A stretch of DNA of 22,953 nt from Bacteroidales bacterium UBA4353 (GCA_002394025.1 DGSV01000101.1:1-22953), one strand, 5' to 3'; counted from the first letter of the stretch, positions 13,672 through 22,856 are shown. Notes: generated by a model from the sequence alone, not told the origin. Made by a program: numbers and translations.

Positions 13672-14892
13672 ATGTTGCAAAATATTCAGGACATAACAGC
13701 TCAGTTTCCGATACTTGGCGAGCGTGTGAATGGTCACCGGTTTGTATATCTTGACAATGCGGCAACGACCCAGAAGCCTCGCCGTGTTCTGGATAGTCTG
13801 CTGGACGTTTATGAGCATCATAATGGTAATGTTCACCGTGGTGTTCACAGCATGAGCAATAGCGCGACACGTATGTTTGAGGGTTCGCGTGGCATAGTGG
13901 CGCAGTTCATTGGCAGCGCTCCGGAAGAGGTGATATTCACCCGCGGTACCACGGAGAGTATAAACCTCGTGGCAAGCACTTATGGTATGGAACATGTTGG
14001 TAAGGGTGATGAGGTTATTGTGTCGCTGATGGAACACCACAGCAATTTTGTGCCTTGGCAACAACTTTGTGAGCGTCGCGGAGCCACTTTGCGTGTAGTG
14101 CCTCTAACGATTGACGGCTCTATCGATTATGAGGCATATAAGAGTATGCTTACTCCTCGGACAAAAGTTGTGGCGATAGCCCATGCCGGCAATGTCACGG
14201 GAGTGATAAATCCAGTGCGTGAGATAATTTCAGAAGCCCATAAGGCAGGGGCAAAGGTGCTGATAGACGCGGCTCAGTCGGTGCCGCATATAGCTATCGA
14301 TGTCAAGGATTTAGATTGTGATTTTCTTGTCTTCAGCGGACATAAGATATATGCTCCTACGGGTATTGGGGTGCTTTATGGCAAGCGTGAAATCCTTGAT
14401 GCCATGCCCCCGTATCAGTATGGTGGTGAGATGATTCGTAAAGTACGTATTGAGAGTACGAGTTTCAATGATGTGCCGTATCGTTTCGAGGCCGGAACTC
14501 CGGATTATGCCGGTGCCATAGCCCTTGGTGAGGCTTTGCGGTTCGTCAGTGAGATAGGCCTTGACGCCATAGCGCGCCATGAGCAGGAATTGACACGTTA
14601 TGCCCTTGATGCCTTGAGCTCCATTGAGGGGCTGCATATCATAGGAGGCGCCAACGCGGCACGCACATCTGTTATCTCGTTTGTGATTGATGATGTTCAT
14701 CCCTATGATTTAGGGATGCTCATAGACCATTTTGGCGTTGCCGTCCGCACGGGTCATCACTGCGCCGAACCTCTGATTGACAGCCTCGGACTATTAGGAA
14801 CAGTAAGGGCGTCATTTGCGGTTTATAACACACAAGATGATATCCATCAGCTCGTTAAGGCCATCAATAAGGTGCTGCCTATGTTGAGGTGA
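13672..14892 (+). CDS. sufS: Cysteine desulfurase SufS (group II)
   Basis: SufS releases sulfur from cysteine as a persulfide and hands it to the SUF iron-sulfur assembly machinery. The 406-residue protein has the PLP fold throughout: YLDNAATTQKP near the start, MEHHSNFVPWQ with His122/His123, Asp199 and Gln202 in IDAAQSVPH, and the Schiff-base lysine Lys225 in FSGHKIYAPTG. The catalytic cysteine is Cys364 in RTGHHCAEPL, followed by the short loop typical of group II enzymes. Length is normal. It starts 28 nt after the GSCFA gene. sufB, sufC and sufD, commonly beside sufS, are not in this window, so the gene is apart from any such cluster or the cluster lies elsewhere. Confidence 0.95.
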   Translation: MLQNIQDITAQFPILGERVNGHRFVYLDNAATTQKPRRVLDSLLDVYEHHNGNVHRGVHSMSNSATRMFEGSRGIVAQFIGSAPEEVIFTRGTTESINLVASTYGMEHVGKGDEVIVSLMEHHSNFVPWQQLCERRGATLRVVPLTIDGSIDYEAYKSMLTPRTKVVAIAHAGNVTGVINPVREIISEAHKAGAKVLIDAAQSVPHIAIDVKDLDCDFLVFSGHKIYAPTGIGVLYGKREILDAMPPYQYGGEMIRKVRIESTSFNDVPYRFEAGTPDYAGAIALGEALRFVSEIGLDAIARHEQELTRYALDALSSIEGLHIIGGANAARTSVISFVIDDVHPYDLGMLIDHFGVAVRTGHHCAEPLIDSLGLLGTVRASFAVYNTQDDIHQLVKAINKVLPMLR

Positions 14893-14926
14893 CAGAGTAG
14901 TAATAATCATAACAAGTAAATATATC

Positions 14927-17407
14927 ATGACAAAACACTGTACACTTTTGTTGGTTTGCCTATCGTTGTTTTCCATATCCTACGGCGCAACGTACTATTG
15001 TTCTCCGTCAGGTGGAGGTTCGGGAACATCGTTATCGTCTCCTACGACTTTTGACGCCGCTTTCGGCTCCTTGCGTGGTGGTGATACCCTCTACTGCCTT
15101 GATGGCATTTATTACTACAACAACCGCATCACTATCGGTAGCAGCAAGCAGGGTAGTGCCGCGCGTCGTACTGTGATAGCCGCCGCAGAAGGACACAAGC
15201 CCATCTTCGACTTCTATCAGGAGCCCTATGGCGAGCGAGGTTTTGTGATAAGTACCAATGTGACATATATTCACTTGCGCGGACTAACACTGCGTTATTC
15301 GGGCAAAAACGCGCTGCTTAACCAAGGTAGTTACTGCCTGTTCGAAAATCTTGACGTGTATGGTAATGGTGACACGGGGATTCAGATGAAATCGGGAGGC
15401 AACAATGTTATTCTCAACTGTGACAGCCATGATAATTTCGACTACCAAACCATGTCCGGCGGCACCGTAGTGAACTATGGCGGCAATGCCGACGGTTTTG
15501 CCGATAAGCAGTTTGCCGGCGCTCCTAACCACTACATAGGATGCCGTGCTTGGAATAACAGCGATGACGCTTGGGACTTCTTCCAGCGCGTCACCAACGG
15601 CGGCGATAATATCCTTGAGAACTGCATAGCCTATAACAGCGGTCCTGTGGAATATGACCTGTCCGACAACCCCCGCGTACAGACTGATGCGGCTTCGTGG
15701 TTCAACAGTTTCCCCAAGCAGGTCGTTGACCGCCATGGCAATACCATTACCGCCACGCTTGACCACTATCCCAATATCGGTAACGGCAACGGATTCAAAA
15801 TAGGCGGAGAAAGAACAGCCAATAATATCAGCCTTCTTAACTGTCTTGCCGTAGGTTGCGCCGCCCGAGGTTTTGACCAAAATAATAATGCCGGCGCTAT
15901 GACCGTATATAACTGCACGGGCTATAACAGCAATCCCAACTATGGTTTTAGCAATATTTCGGGTAGTTCGCTGACAATTCGTAATAGTGTGTCTTTGAGC
16001 AGTAAGCAGAACGATTCGTTCCAATGCCCCACTGTTGTTAGCGACCATAACTCGTGGAATACCCGGGGCGTGAGTTGCAGTAGCGATGACTTTGCCTCGC
16101 TCGATGTGGCGCGCTATATTCTTGCCCCGCGTGCCGCCGATGGTTCTTTGCCTGTGACGCCTCTGCTGCATCTTGCCGAAAATTCTGATTTGATAGATGC
16201 CGGTGTCAATGTCGGACTTCCTTATGCCGGTTCCGCTCCCGACCTCGGATGTTATGAGTTTGGCGACGAGCTCAACTACCCTTCGAGGCTCACGGCAAAT
16301 GCCGAACAACAAACACTAACTGAGGGAGCTGAAATATCTCCGGTGGTAATTACGTGGGCCGGAGGAGCTACGGGAGTTGTTTATGAAAATCTCCCACAAG
16401 GGATTTCCGCCACCATCAGTCAAGCCGATAAAAGCCTGACACTAACGGGTTCGATAGCCAATGCCGGGGTATATACTGTCTCGTTGGTATCCACACAAAA
16501 CGAGGGCAGCGACGGAGCAACGTTGACAATAACATTCTATGTAAAACCCGCTAATGCCTACCGTGTTGCGTATCTCACCATTCCCGGTTCGGCATCCGAC
16601 ATGCCCATCCTTGCCAAACTTAATAACAACCTTGATTTTCAGGTTACCATTCTTGATGCTTCGGTCTCAACTCATAATTTTGCCGACTATGACCTTCTTG
16701 TGATTAGTTCCGCACCTTCGAGCACCAGTGTCGGCACCATGGCAGCCAAGGGCGCACAGCTACCCATATTGCTGCTCAAACCTTTCCAACTGAAAAATAC
16801 GGCATGGAATTGGGCTAATGCCGTAAACACCGCCGATGCGTCAATTACCGTTTTGCGGCCCGAACATCCCATATTTTCCAATATCAGCCTTACCGCAGGT
16901 TTACTACCATTGTTCACAGCCATTAACAAGAATGCCGTGACCGCCGTTGACCAGTGGTATAACGGCACTGCCGTCGAAGTCCTTGCCACAGCAAGCAGCA
17001 ACAGCGCCTATCAGTCGGTGGTAGAAATTCCGCAGGGTACGGTGATAGGTGAAGAGACAATCTCTCACCGTTTTCTGATGCTCGGAGTGAGCGAGTATTC
17101 GACGGAAAACCTCAGCGCCGATGCCCTGACGCTCATCAATAATGCCTGCTACTATCTTCTTGGTGTGGAAATATCAACATCACTCGAAAGTCCCGCGGCA
17201 CCTGTCACGCTGCGTTACGGCAACGCATCAATAACAGCCGATAGCGAACTTAAAGTGCTGGGTATGACGCTATATGACGCTACCGGAGCACAGGTGGCGG
17301 CAACGAAAGGTAACACATTAAGCACCAGTCCATTGCATAGGGGTGTTTATGTCCTGATGGTAACTACCGACATGGCTGCGACAAGTGCCAAAGTGTTTAT
17401 AAAATAA
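14927..17407 (+). CDS. Secreted family 9 pectate-lyase-like beta-helix protein with T9SS sorting domain
   Basis: The protein has 826 residues. A signal peptide covers 1-20 (CTLLLVCLSLFSISYG). A right-handed beta-helix domain (about 21-446) resembles polysaccharide lyase family 9. The calcium-site acids occur as Asp189 (NADGF), Asp213, Asp214 and Asp217 (NNSDDAWD). The candidate catalytic base is Lys291 in GNGFKIGG. The spacing of the four acids (24, 1, 3) is the one I recall for Pel9A. An extra segment of about 38 residues lies between the acids and the lysine. An Ig-like module follows at about 455-540, and a domain at about 545-745 resembles a ThuA/glutamine-amidotransferase-like fold. A T9SS sorting domain ends the chain (MTLYDATGAQVAATKG, then HRGVYVLMVTT). 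It probably cuts homogalacturonan or a related uronate polymer at the cell surface. It sits between sufS (34 nt gap) and mutS (28 nt gap). Confidence 0.88.
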   Translation: MTKHCTLLLVCLSLFSISYGATYYCSPSGGGSGTSLSSPTTFDAAFGSLRGGDTLYCLDGIYYYNNRITIGSSKQGSAARRTVIAAAEGHKPIFDFYQEPYGERGFVISTNVTYIHLRGLTLRYSGKNALLNQGSYCLFENLDVYGNGDTGIQMKSGGNNVILNCDSHDNFDYQTMSGGTVVNYGGNADGFADKQFAGAPNHYIGCRAWNNSDDAWDFFQRVTNGGDNILENCIAYNSGPVEYDLSDNPRVQTDAASWFNSFPKQVVDRHGNTITATLDHYPNIGNGNGFKIGGERTANNISLLNCLAVGCAARGFDQNNNAGAMTVYNCTGYNSNPNYGFSNISGSSLTIRNSVSLSSKQNDSFQCPTVVSDHNSWNTRGVSCSSDDFASLDVARYILAPRAADGSLPVTPLLHLAENSDLIDAGVNVGLPYAGSAPDLGCYEFGDELNYPSRLTANAEQQTLTEGAEISPVVITWAGGATGVVYENLPQGISATISQADKSLTLTGSIANAGVYTVSLVSTQNEGSDGATLTITFYVKPANAYRVAYLTIPGSASDMPILAKLNNNLDFQVTILDASVSTHNFADYDLLVISSAPSSTSVGTMAAKGAQLPILLLKPFQLKNTAWNWANAVNTADASITVLRPEHPIFSNISLTAGLLPLFTAINKNAVTAVDQWYNGTAVEVLATASSNSAYQSVVEIPQGTVIGEETISHRFLMLGVSEYSTENLSADALTLINNACYYLLGVEISTSLESPAAPVTLRYGNASITADSELKVLGMTLYDATGAQVAATKGNTLSTSPLHRGVYVLMVTTDMAATSAKVFIK

Positions 17408-17435
17408 ATAATCAAGCAATCTCTAATCATAGTTC

Positions 17436-20051
17436 ATGGCCACAAATCCTGCTGATACTCCGATGATGCGTCAGTTTCGTGACGTAAAGAACAAATATCC
17501 CGATGCCGTAGTTTTGTTCCGTTGCGGCGACTTCTACGAGACCTATTGTGAAGATGCCGTTCTTGCCGCCAAGGTTTTGGGTATCACCCTGACACGTCGC
17601 AGCAACGGTTCGTCGGCAAACATCGAGATGGCAGGATTTCCATATCATGCTCTTGACACCTATCTTCCCAAACTTGTGCGCTCGGGACACCGTGTGGCTA
17701 TCTGCGACCAACTCGAAGACCCCAAACTCACCAAGAAACTCGTCAAGCGCGGCGTTACGGAACTCGTGACCCCGGGCGTGAGTTATTCTGACACCACGGT
17801 GAACACTCGTGAGAATAACTTCGTGGCATGCGTGGTGATGGTCAAGGGCAAGAACTATGGAGTGGCATTTCTTGATATCACCACCGGCGAGTTTCTTGCA
17901 ACAGAAGGAACACAGTCTTATGTTGATAAACTGCTGACAAACATGCAGCCCAAAGAGGTTCTCTACGAACGTGGCAGGAGTGCCGAATTTCAGAACCTGT
18001 TTGGCAATAAGTACTATACTTTTGAACTTGAGGATTGGATGATGACCCATGCCTCGGCAGAAGAGCGTCTGCTAAAACATTTCGGCACCACGAGCCTCAA
18101 AGGTTTCGGCTTTGACCATGAACATCTTGCCATAACCGCCGCGGGAGCCATACTTCACTATCTTGACATCACCCAACACCTCAAGACATCGCATATCTTG
18201 TCCTTGTCGCGTATCGAAGAGAATAACTACGTATGGCTCGACCCCTTCACGATCCGTAATCTTGAACTGCTACCCGACAGCCAAGGTTTGCGCCATAGCC
18301 TGACCGATGTGCTCGACAGCACCCTGACACCCATGGGGGCGCGTATGTTACGTCGCTGGATAACACTACCGCTGAAAGACGTCAACAGCATTCGCCGCCG
18401 CCTGAGTATAGTGCGGTATTTCACTCATGCCGTGCATCAGCACGATGCCATAGCCGATATGCTACGCACCATAGGCGATATGGAAAGACTGATATCAAAA
18501 GTGTCGGTAGGACGTGTCAGTCCACGTGAGATGTATCAATTGGGAGTGGCGCTGCGAACGATACAACCTCTGTGTGAACTGCTTGCTGACTCCGGCGATG
18601 ATAATGTTAATAGTATGCTCGAACAAATCACGCCGTGTCATCAGATAGGGCAACGCATAGAAACCATCATACGCCGCGATGCTCCGGCGCTGATAGGAAA
18701 GTCGGCAATCATCAATACCGGCGTGGATAACGAACTTGATGAGTTGCGCTCGCTATCAACGCATGGCAAGGAAAAACTTATGGAAATACAGCAACGCGAG
18801 ATAAACAACACGGGCATCGCGTCGCTCAAGATAGGCTTTAATAATGTCTTTGGATATTATATCGAAGTGCGTAATACGTATCGCGGTCAAGTTCCGCAAG
18901 GCTGGATACGCAAACAGACACTTGTCAATGCCGAACGATACATCACCGAAGAACTCAAAGAGTATGAGGAAAAGATAACCACCGCCGAAGAGCGTATCAG
19001 CATCATCGAAAACAGACTGTTCACCAGCCTCATAGACGAGGTTTCCGCACATGTGACGGACATACAGCGCAACGCCCATATCGTGGCTCAGCTCGACTGT
19101 CTATTGTGCTTTGCCGTCACGGCACTCGATAATAACTATGTATGCCCCGAAGTCAATGACAGCCTGGCAATCAGTATCACCCAAGGGCGGCACCCCGTCA
19201 TAGAACGCTATATGCCCGTAGGTGAACAATATGTTCCTAATGACCTAAATATCGATAATGACAATCAGCAGATTATCATTATCACAGGACCCAATATGGC
19301 TGGTAAGTCGGCATTGCTGCGACAAACGGCACTCATAGTTCTTATGGCTCAAATAGGCAGTTTTGTACCCGCTAAAGCAGCGCAGATAGGGGTTGTTGAC
19401 AAGATATTTACACGTGTTGGAGCCAACGATAATATCTCGTCAGGTGAGTCCACATTCATGGTCGAGATGAATGAGTCGGCCAGTATCCTCAACAACCTCA
19501 CAGACCGCAGTCTTGTGCTGTTCGACGAACTGGGACGAGGCACTTCGACCTACGATGGTATCTCGCTCGCGTGGTCTATAGTGGAGTACATACATGAGGG
19601 TCGCCACCATGCCAAAACACTCTTCGCCACACACTATCACGAACTCAACGAAATGGAAAAATCTTTCTCACGCATTAAGAACTATAACGTCTCGGTGCGT
19701 GAGGTTGGCGGCAAGGTAATCTTTCTGCGTAAACTTGAGCGCGGAGGCAGTGAACACAGCTTTGGCATACATGTCGCCAAACTCGCAGGAATGCCGCAAA
19801 GTATTCTGAAACGTGCCAACACAATTCTTTCACAACTTGAAAAAGACAACCGCAACACCGGCATACAACCTGGCACTAACAAAGCCTCGGATGCCAATGC
19901 CGATGGGTATCAGCTGAGCCTTTTCCAACTTGACGACCCCGTGCTCTCACAAATCAGAGATCAGATACGCGACCTTGACATCAATAGCCTTACACCACTC
20001 GAAGCGCTCAATAAACTATCGGAAATCAAACGCGCCGCATTCGGAAAATAA
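17436..20051 (+). CDS. mutS: DNA mismatch repair protein MutS
   Basis: MutS recognises mispaired and looped bases and, with MutL, starts mismatch repair. The 871-residue protein is full length. The mismatch-reading motif is GDFYE, with Phe33 and Glu35, preceded by TPMMRQFRDVKNKYPD. Walker A is GPNMAGKS at 618-625. The Walker B and signature region LVLFDELGRGTST spans 693-705 with Asp697 and Glu698. THYHEL follows, and the C-terminus (LSLFQLDDPV onward) carries the usual helical dimer region. The ATG at 17436 places the N-terminal motif at the expected distance. It ends 8 nt from the convergent ribD gene, with a small hairpin over the junction. Confidence 0.97.
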   Translation: MATNPADTPMMRQFRDVKNKYPDAVVLFRCGDFYETYCEDAVLAAKVLGITLTRRSNGSSANIEMAGFPYHALDTYLPKLVRSGHRVAICDQLEDPKLTKKLVKRGVTELVTPGVSYSDTTVNTRENNFVACVVMVKGKNYGVAFLDITTGEFLATEGTQSYVDKLLTNMQPKEVLYERGRSAEFQNLFGNKYYTFELEDWMMTHASAEERLLKHFGTTSLKGFGFDHEHLAITAAGAILHYLDITQHLKTSHILSLSRIEENNYVWLDPFTIRNLELLPDSQGLRHSLTDVLDSTLTPMGARMLRRWITLPLKDVNSIRRRLSIVRYFTHAVHQHDAIADMLRTIGDMERLISKVSVGRVSPREMYQLGVALRTIQPLCELLADSGDDNVNSMLEQITPCHQIGQRIETIIRRDAPALIGKSAIINTGVDNELDELRSLSTHGKEKLMEIQQREINNTGIASLKIGFNNVFGYYIEVRNTYRGQVPQGWIRKQTLVNAERYITEELKEYEEKITTAEERISIIENRLFTSLIDEVSAHVTDIQRNAHIVAQLDCLLCFAVTALDNNYVCPEVNDSLAISITQGRHPVIERYMPVGEQYVPNDLNIDNDNQQIIIITGPNMAGKSALLRQTALIVLMAQIGSFVPAKAAQIGVVDKIFTRVGANDNISSGESTFMVEMNESASILNNLTDRSLVLFDELGRGTSTYDGISLAWSIVEYIHEGRHHAKTLFATHYHELNEMEKSFSRIKNYNVSVREVGGKVIFLRKLERGGSEHSFGIHVAKLAGMPQSILKRANTILSQLEKDNRNTGIQPGTNKASDANADGYQLSLFQLDDPVLSQIRDQIRDLDINSLTPLEALNKLSEIKRAAFGK

Positions 20052-20059
20052 TTTTTCCG
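20042..20059. terminator. Short shared hairpin between convergent mutS and ribD
   Basis: CGGAAAA (20042-20048) and TTTTCCG (20053-20059) form a 7-bp stem with a 4-nt loop that contains most of the mutS stop codon. It fills the whole 8-nt intergenic gap, and its A/T arms give a T-run in both directions. It is a plausible weak bidirectional terminator, but no T-tract follows the stem. Confidence 0.45.
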
Positions 20060-21100
20060 TCAGGCACAAGAATGTGTGTTTGCATTCGTGAAATGGTAAA
20101 GTGTATGTCCTGATATTTGCTGATTACTTATTGGCAGACATGGCATTACCGGGGCTTTGACGCCCTGTGTGATGTTTTGCCCGCTGACCTCAACCTGTGC
20201 TTCGTCCCAAATGTTGTTGTCGATGGCTGATTGCAGTGTTACTGCTCCGCCTTCGACCATCAGCGAATGAATGCCACGTTGCGCCAATGTGTCAAGAATA
20301 ATGCTCCACGCTTCGGCTCCCTGCGTTCTCAGGTCAGGAAGTGTATCAAAAACAAGCGTTTGTGCAGTGCCATCATTAAGTTTGGCATATTGCGGCAATT
20401 GGTGGTGACTGTCTATCACGCATCGCAGTGGATTGGAGCCCGTCCATCGTGTGGTAAGCAGTTTCGGGTCATCAAGTACTGCCGTGCGTGCCCCCACAAG
20501 AATTGCCATATTATTAGCCCTGATTTGATGTACAAGGACTTTAGTGATGTCGTTGCTTACCAGTAGCGGTTGCCGGTGTTCAAGGTTAAGGCGGTTATAG
20601 TCGATAAAACCGTCAGCTGTCTGCGCCCATTTGAGCGTCACGTATGGTCTATGCCTCTCGTGCAGACTGAGGAAGCGCCGGTTGAGTTGTCGGCTTTCAT
20701 GTTCGAGAACTCCCACGCATACTTCTATTCCCGCTGCCCGGAGTCGTTCGATGCCTTTGCCAGCTACTTTCGGATTGGGGTCTGTCATCGCCGTCACCAC
20801 GCGTCTTGGTCTTTTGCTGATAATCAGGTCGCAGCAAGGTGGTGTCTTGCCATAGTGCGAGCAAGGTTCGAGACTCACGTATAGCGTGGACCGCTCTATG
20901 AGGTGCTCATTGCCTGGTGTTACTGACGCGAAGCAATTTACTTCGGCATGCGGACCGCCACAGTGCCGATGCCAACCTTCACCGATGATGACATCATTAC
21001 ACACAAGTACCGCCCCAACCATGGGGTTAGGGGCAGCACCGCGGTAGCCGTGACGCGCCAGTTGCAGGCAGCGACGCATATATATCTCGTCAGTGGTCAT
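20060..21100 (-). CDS. ribD: Bifunctional riboflavin biosynthesis deaminase/reductase RibD
   Basis: RibD deaminates the pyrimidine from GTP cyclohydrolase II and then reduces its ribose side chain, two early steps of riboflavin synthesis. The 346-residue protein has an N-terminal deaminase domain with the zinc site His51 and Glu53 (GPHAEV) and Cys80 and Cys89 (EPCSHYGKTPPC), after the typical APNPMVGAVLV. The reductase domain begins near 153 (YVTLKWAQTADGFI) and has LVGARTAVLDDPKLLTTR and MVEGGAVTLQSAID. Length is normal. The start overlaps the upstream epimerase-like gene by four bases (ATGA at 21100-21097), so it is probably translated in tandem with it. Other rib genes are not in the window. 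Confidence 0.95.
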   Translation of the reverse strand: MTTDEIYMRRCLQLARHGYRGAAPNPMVGAVLVCNDVIIGEGWHRHCGGPHAEVNCFASVTPGNEHLIERSTLYVSLEPCSHYGKTPPCCDLIISKRPRRVVTAMTDPNPKVAGKGIERLRAAGIEVCVGVLEHESRQLNRRFLSLHERHRPYVTLKWAQTADGFIDYNRLNLEHRQPLLVSNDITKVLVHQIRANNMAILVGARTAVLDDPKLLTTRWTGSNPLRCVIDSHHQLPQYAKLNDGTAQTLVFDTLPDLRTQGAEAWSIILDTLAQRGIHSLMVEGGAVTLQSAIDNNIWDEAQVEVSGQNITQGVKAPVMPCLPISNQQISGHTLYHFTNANTHSCA

Positions 21101-22569
21101 TCCCAGCCATCAAAGATGTGTTCGTCATAGACATTATGTTCGTCTTTGCCATGGACGTTATGCCATTGCTGAGCAAGGAAAGGATTGTGTCGCGCCTCGT
21201 CATCGTAGTTCCAAGGCATGGGCAAACATTCCGGACACCAGTGGCCTCCGAGCAGTACGAGCCTTGGCGATGCCGTGAAGCGGTGTCCTCTGTAACATTC
21301 CCATTCAAGCGGCGTGTCCCAATCGCCGGTGACCATTGTCTCTGACAGGCATTTCCCGCCACGGAACTGCGCCGCCTGACGCATATCATCAATGGTGAAT
21401 AGTTCGTGAGGTTTCGACTCATCATAGCCGTGGTTAAGCAGCACCGGCGTTTCGGAAGGTCGTGAAGTGTCAAAGTCTTTCCATTCCGGTATTGCCTCAT
21501 ATTTCTCGCGACTGCCATAATATGCCGTAATACGTTGTGTATCATTGTTCTTAATCCACCACTGCGTGCCGTGTCTTTCCTTATAGGCCATGGGCATCAT
21601 AGCCAGTTTGATGATTGGCGCAGGAACGATACGCGCCAAGGCAAAATACCACGGCAACTGGCGGCTCATGGCGCTGAAATAGTCGTCAACGGGTATGTTG
21701 GCACGGAAATGCAGATACGACTCAAGCACATCGCTGTCGGCATACCAATGACCGTGGAAGTTCTGTGTTGTGAACCATCGGGCGCGGAATATTTTCTCGG
21801 GTGGTGGGCAATGAATGGCTTTGAGCAGTTTACACTCAAATTCGTAGTTTGTGAGCCGGTATTCGGCTCCTGAGCCTATGTTATAGAAACGATTCCAAAA
21901 CTCGTCGGGCAAGTTAGGGTCGCACACATTGCATAGTACGCGTCCGCTGTCTTCCACAGTAGCCCACTCAAGGCATCCGCGTATCGGGACGTGGAACATG
22001 ATGGGGTCGTAATTGCGAAGTATTGCGGGGTAGAGAATACCCGACTGGCGCAGGCTTACCCAACGCTTTATGCCGCTCTGTGCTATGATACGTTCGGCAA
22101 TGACTTTGGTAAGCCCATAGTGGTCATACATGGCAACTTGTAGCGGATCACCGGCGCGACCCCAATGCAGTGGAGCACGGTGATCACCAAGTTGAGCCAC
22201 ACTGCCGATATACACTACTTTTGGCTGCTTGTCAAGCGGTTGTGCCAATACGGCACGAACAATATTTTCCGCTGCGCCGATGTTGATTTTGCGTGTCGTC
22301 TTGGGTTTGTAGTCGGCTTGAGGACTTACCATACCGCCTACGTGCAAAACGATATCGCTGCCCGTAACGCCACGCAGCACGTCTTCGTAATTTAGCAAGT
22401 CGCCCCAAACGATGTCTATCTTGTCTGTCAGTGGTGCCAAAAGGGTTTTATTCTTGGCACTGGGACGGGCCAAAACGCGAATGCGGTAACGGTCTCTATG
22501 CTTTAGAAGTTCCATCATACCGGCATGCCCCATAGTACCTGTGCCGCCAGTCAAAAATACGGTTGTCAT
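21097..22569 (-). CDS. NAD-dependent epimerase/dehydratase-like protein with C-terminal zinc-ribbon-like domain
   Basis: The protein has 490 residues. Residues 1 to about 330 are an extended short-chain dehydrogenase/epimerase: the Rossmann motif GGTGTMG at 8-14, VYIGSVAQ with Ser123, and the catalytic pair Tyr151 and Lys155 (YGLTK). Residues about 385-450 form an added domain. It starts FTIDDMRQAAQFRGGKCLS and has Cys407, Cys425, His429, Cys445 and Cys448 (WECYRGHRF, then HWCPEC). The pattern resembles zinc-ribbon domains of the DUF4379 type. The substrate is unknown; a sugar nucleotide or a steroid-like alcohol would fit the family in general. The gene leads into ribD with a 4-nt overlap, yet has no known role in riboflavin synthesis. 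The fold is certain; the zinc-ribbon assignment is by motif only. Confidence 0.85.
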   Translation of the reverse strand: MTTVFLTGGTGTMGHAGMMELLKHRDRYRIRVLARPSAKNKTLLAPLTDKIDIVWGDLLNYEDVLRGVTGSDIVLHVGGMVSPQADYKPKTTRKINIGAAENIVRAVLAQPLDKQPKVVYIGSVAQLGDHRAPLHWGRAGDPLQVAMYDHYGLTKVIAERIIAQSGIKRWVSLRQSGILYPAILRNYDPIMFHVPIRGCLEWATVEDSGRVLCNVCDPNLPDEFWNRFYNIGSGAEYRLTNYEFECKLLKAIHCPPPEKIFRARWFTTQNFHGHWYADSDVLESYLHFRANIPVDDYFSAMSRQLPWYFALARIVPAPIIKLAMMPMAYKERHGTQWWIKNNDTQRITAYYGSREKYEAIPEWKDFDTSRPSETPVLLNHGYDESKPHELFTIDDMRQAAQFRGGKCLSETMVTGDWDTPLEWECYRGHRFTASPRLVLLGGHWCPECLPMPWNYDDEARHNPFLAQQWHNVHGKDEHNVYDEHIFDGWE

Positions 22570-22648
22570 AAGTTATTGTATTGTAGTGTGCTTTCTGTTA
22601 AATATTTGATTTATAGACCATGAAATATAAGTGTGCGCTTATTTCTTG

Positions 22649-22849
22649 TCAGAATAGCGTAGGGTGATCTTCGTCGAATTGCTGCAATATGGTGCGCATA
22701 AGAGCCTCACGAATAAATTTTGACTTGTTTTTCACGTGATAGCGTTGGCAATACCTCTCCAGTGCTCGCTGTTCATCATCGTTGAGCGAGAAGCAGTGCT
22801 TGTGGGTACGCGGTCTTCGTGCGCCTTGTGTAGGTTTCTTTTGTAACAT
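22649..22849 (-). CDS. Small ribbon-helix-helix type protein, putative DNA-binding
   Basis: The protein has 66 residues. A basic N-terminus (QKKPTQGARRPRTHKH) is followed by a strand (CFSLNDDEQRALERYCQRY) and a second helix (KNKSKFIREALMRTILQQF). This order, strand then two helices with the KSKFIREAL pattern, is that of CopG/Arc-like ribbon-helix-helix proteins, which bind DNA as dimers. The acidic end (FDEDHPTLF) is short. A strong promoter ends only about 7 nt upstream of the ATG, so the transcript may be nearly leaderless. The gene lies 79 nt before the epimerase-like gene on the same strand and may be co-transcribed. It could be a regulator of this cluster or an unrelated small protein; no operator was recognised. 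Confidence 0.75.
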   Translation of the reverse strand: MLQKKPTQGARRPRTHKHCFSLNDDEQRALERYCQRYHVKNKSKFIREALMRTILQQFDEDHPTLF

Positions 22850-22856
22850 AGTAATG

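Noticed and set aside
15284..16312. 342-codon open frame on the minus strand
   Set aside because: It lies entirely opposite the pectate-lyase-like gene, has no recognisable motif, and the plus frame has a clear signal peptide, catalytic residues and sorting domain.
17427..18050. 207-codon minus-strand frame opposite mutS
   Set aside because: It is a shadow of the conserved mutS N-terminal region.
22570..22648. Intrinsic terminator between the ribbon-helix-helix gene and the epimerase-like gene
   Set aside because: An imperfect inverted repeat around aaataagcgcacacttat has a short, bulged stem and no T-tract, so it is too weak to call.
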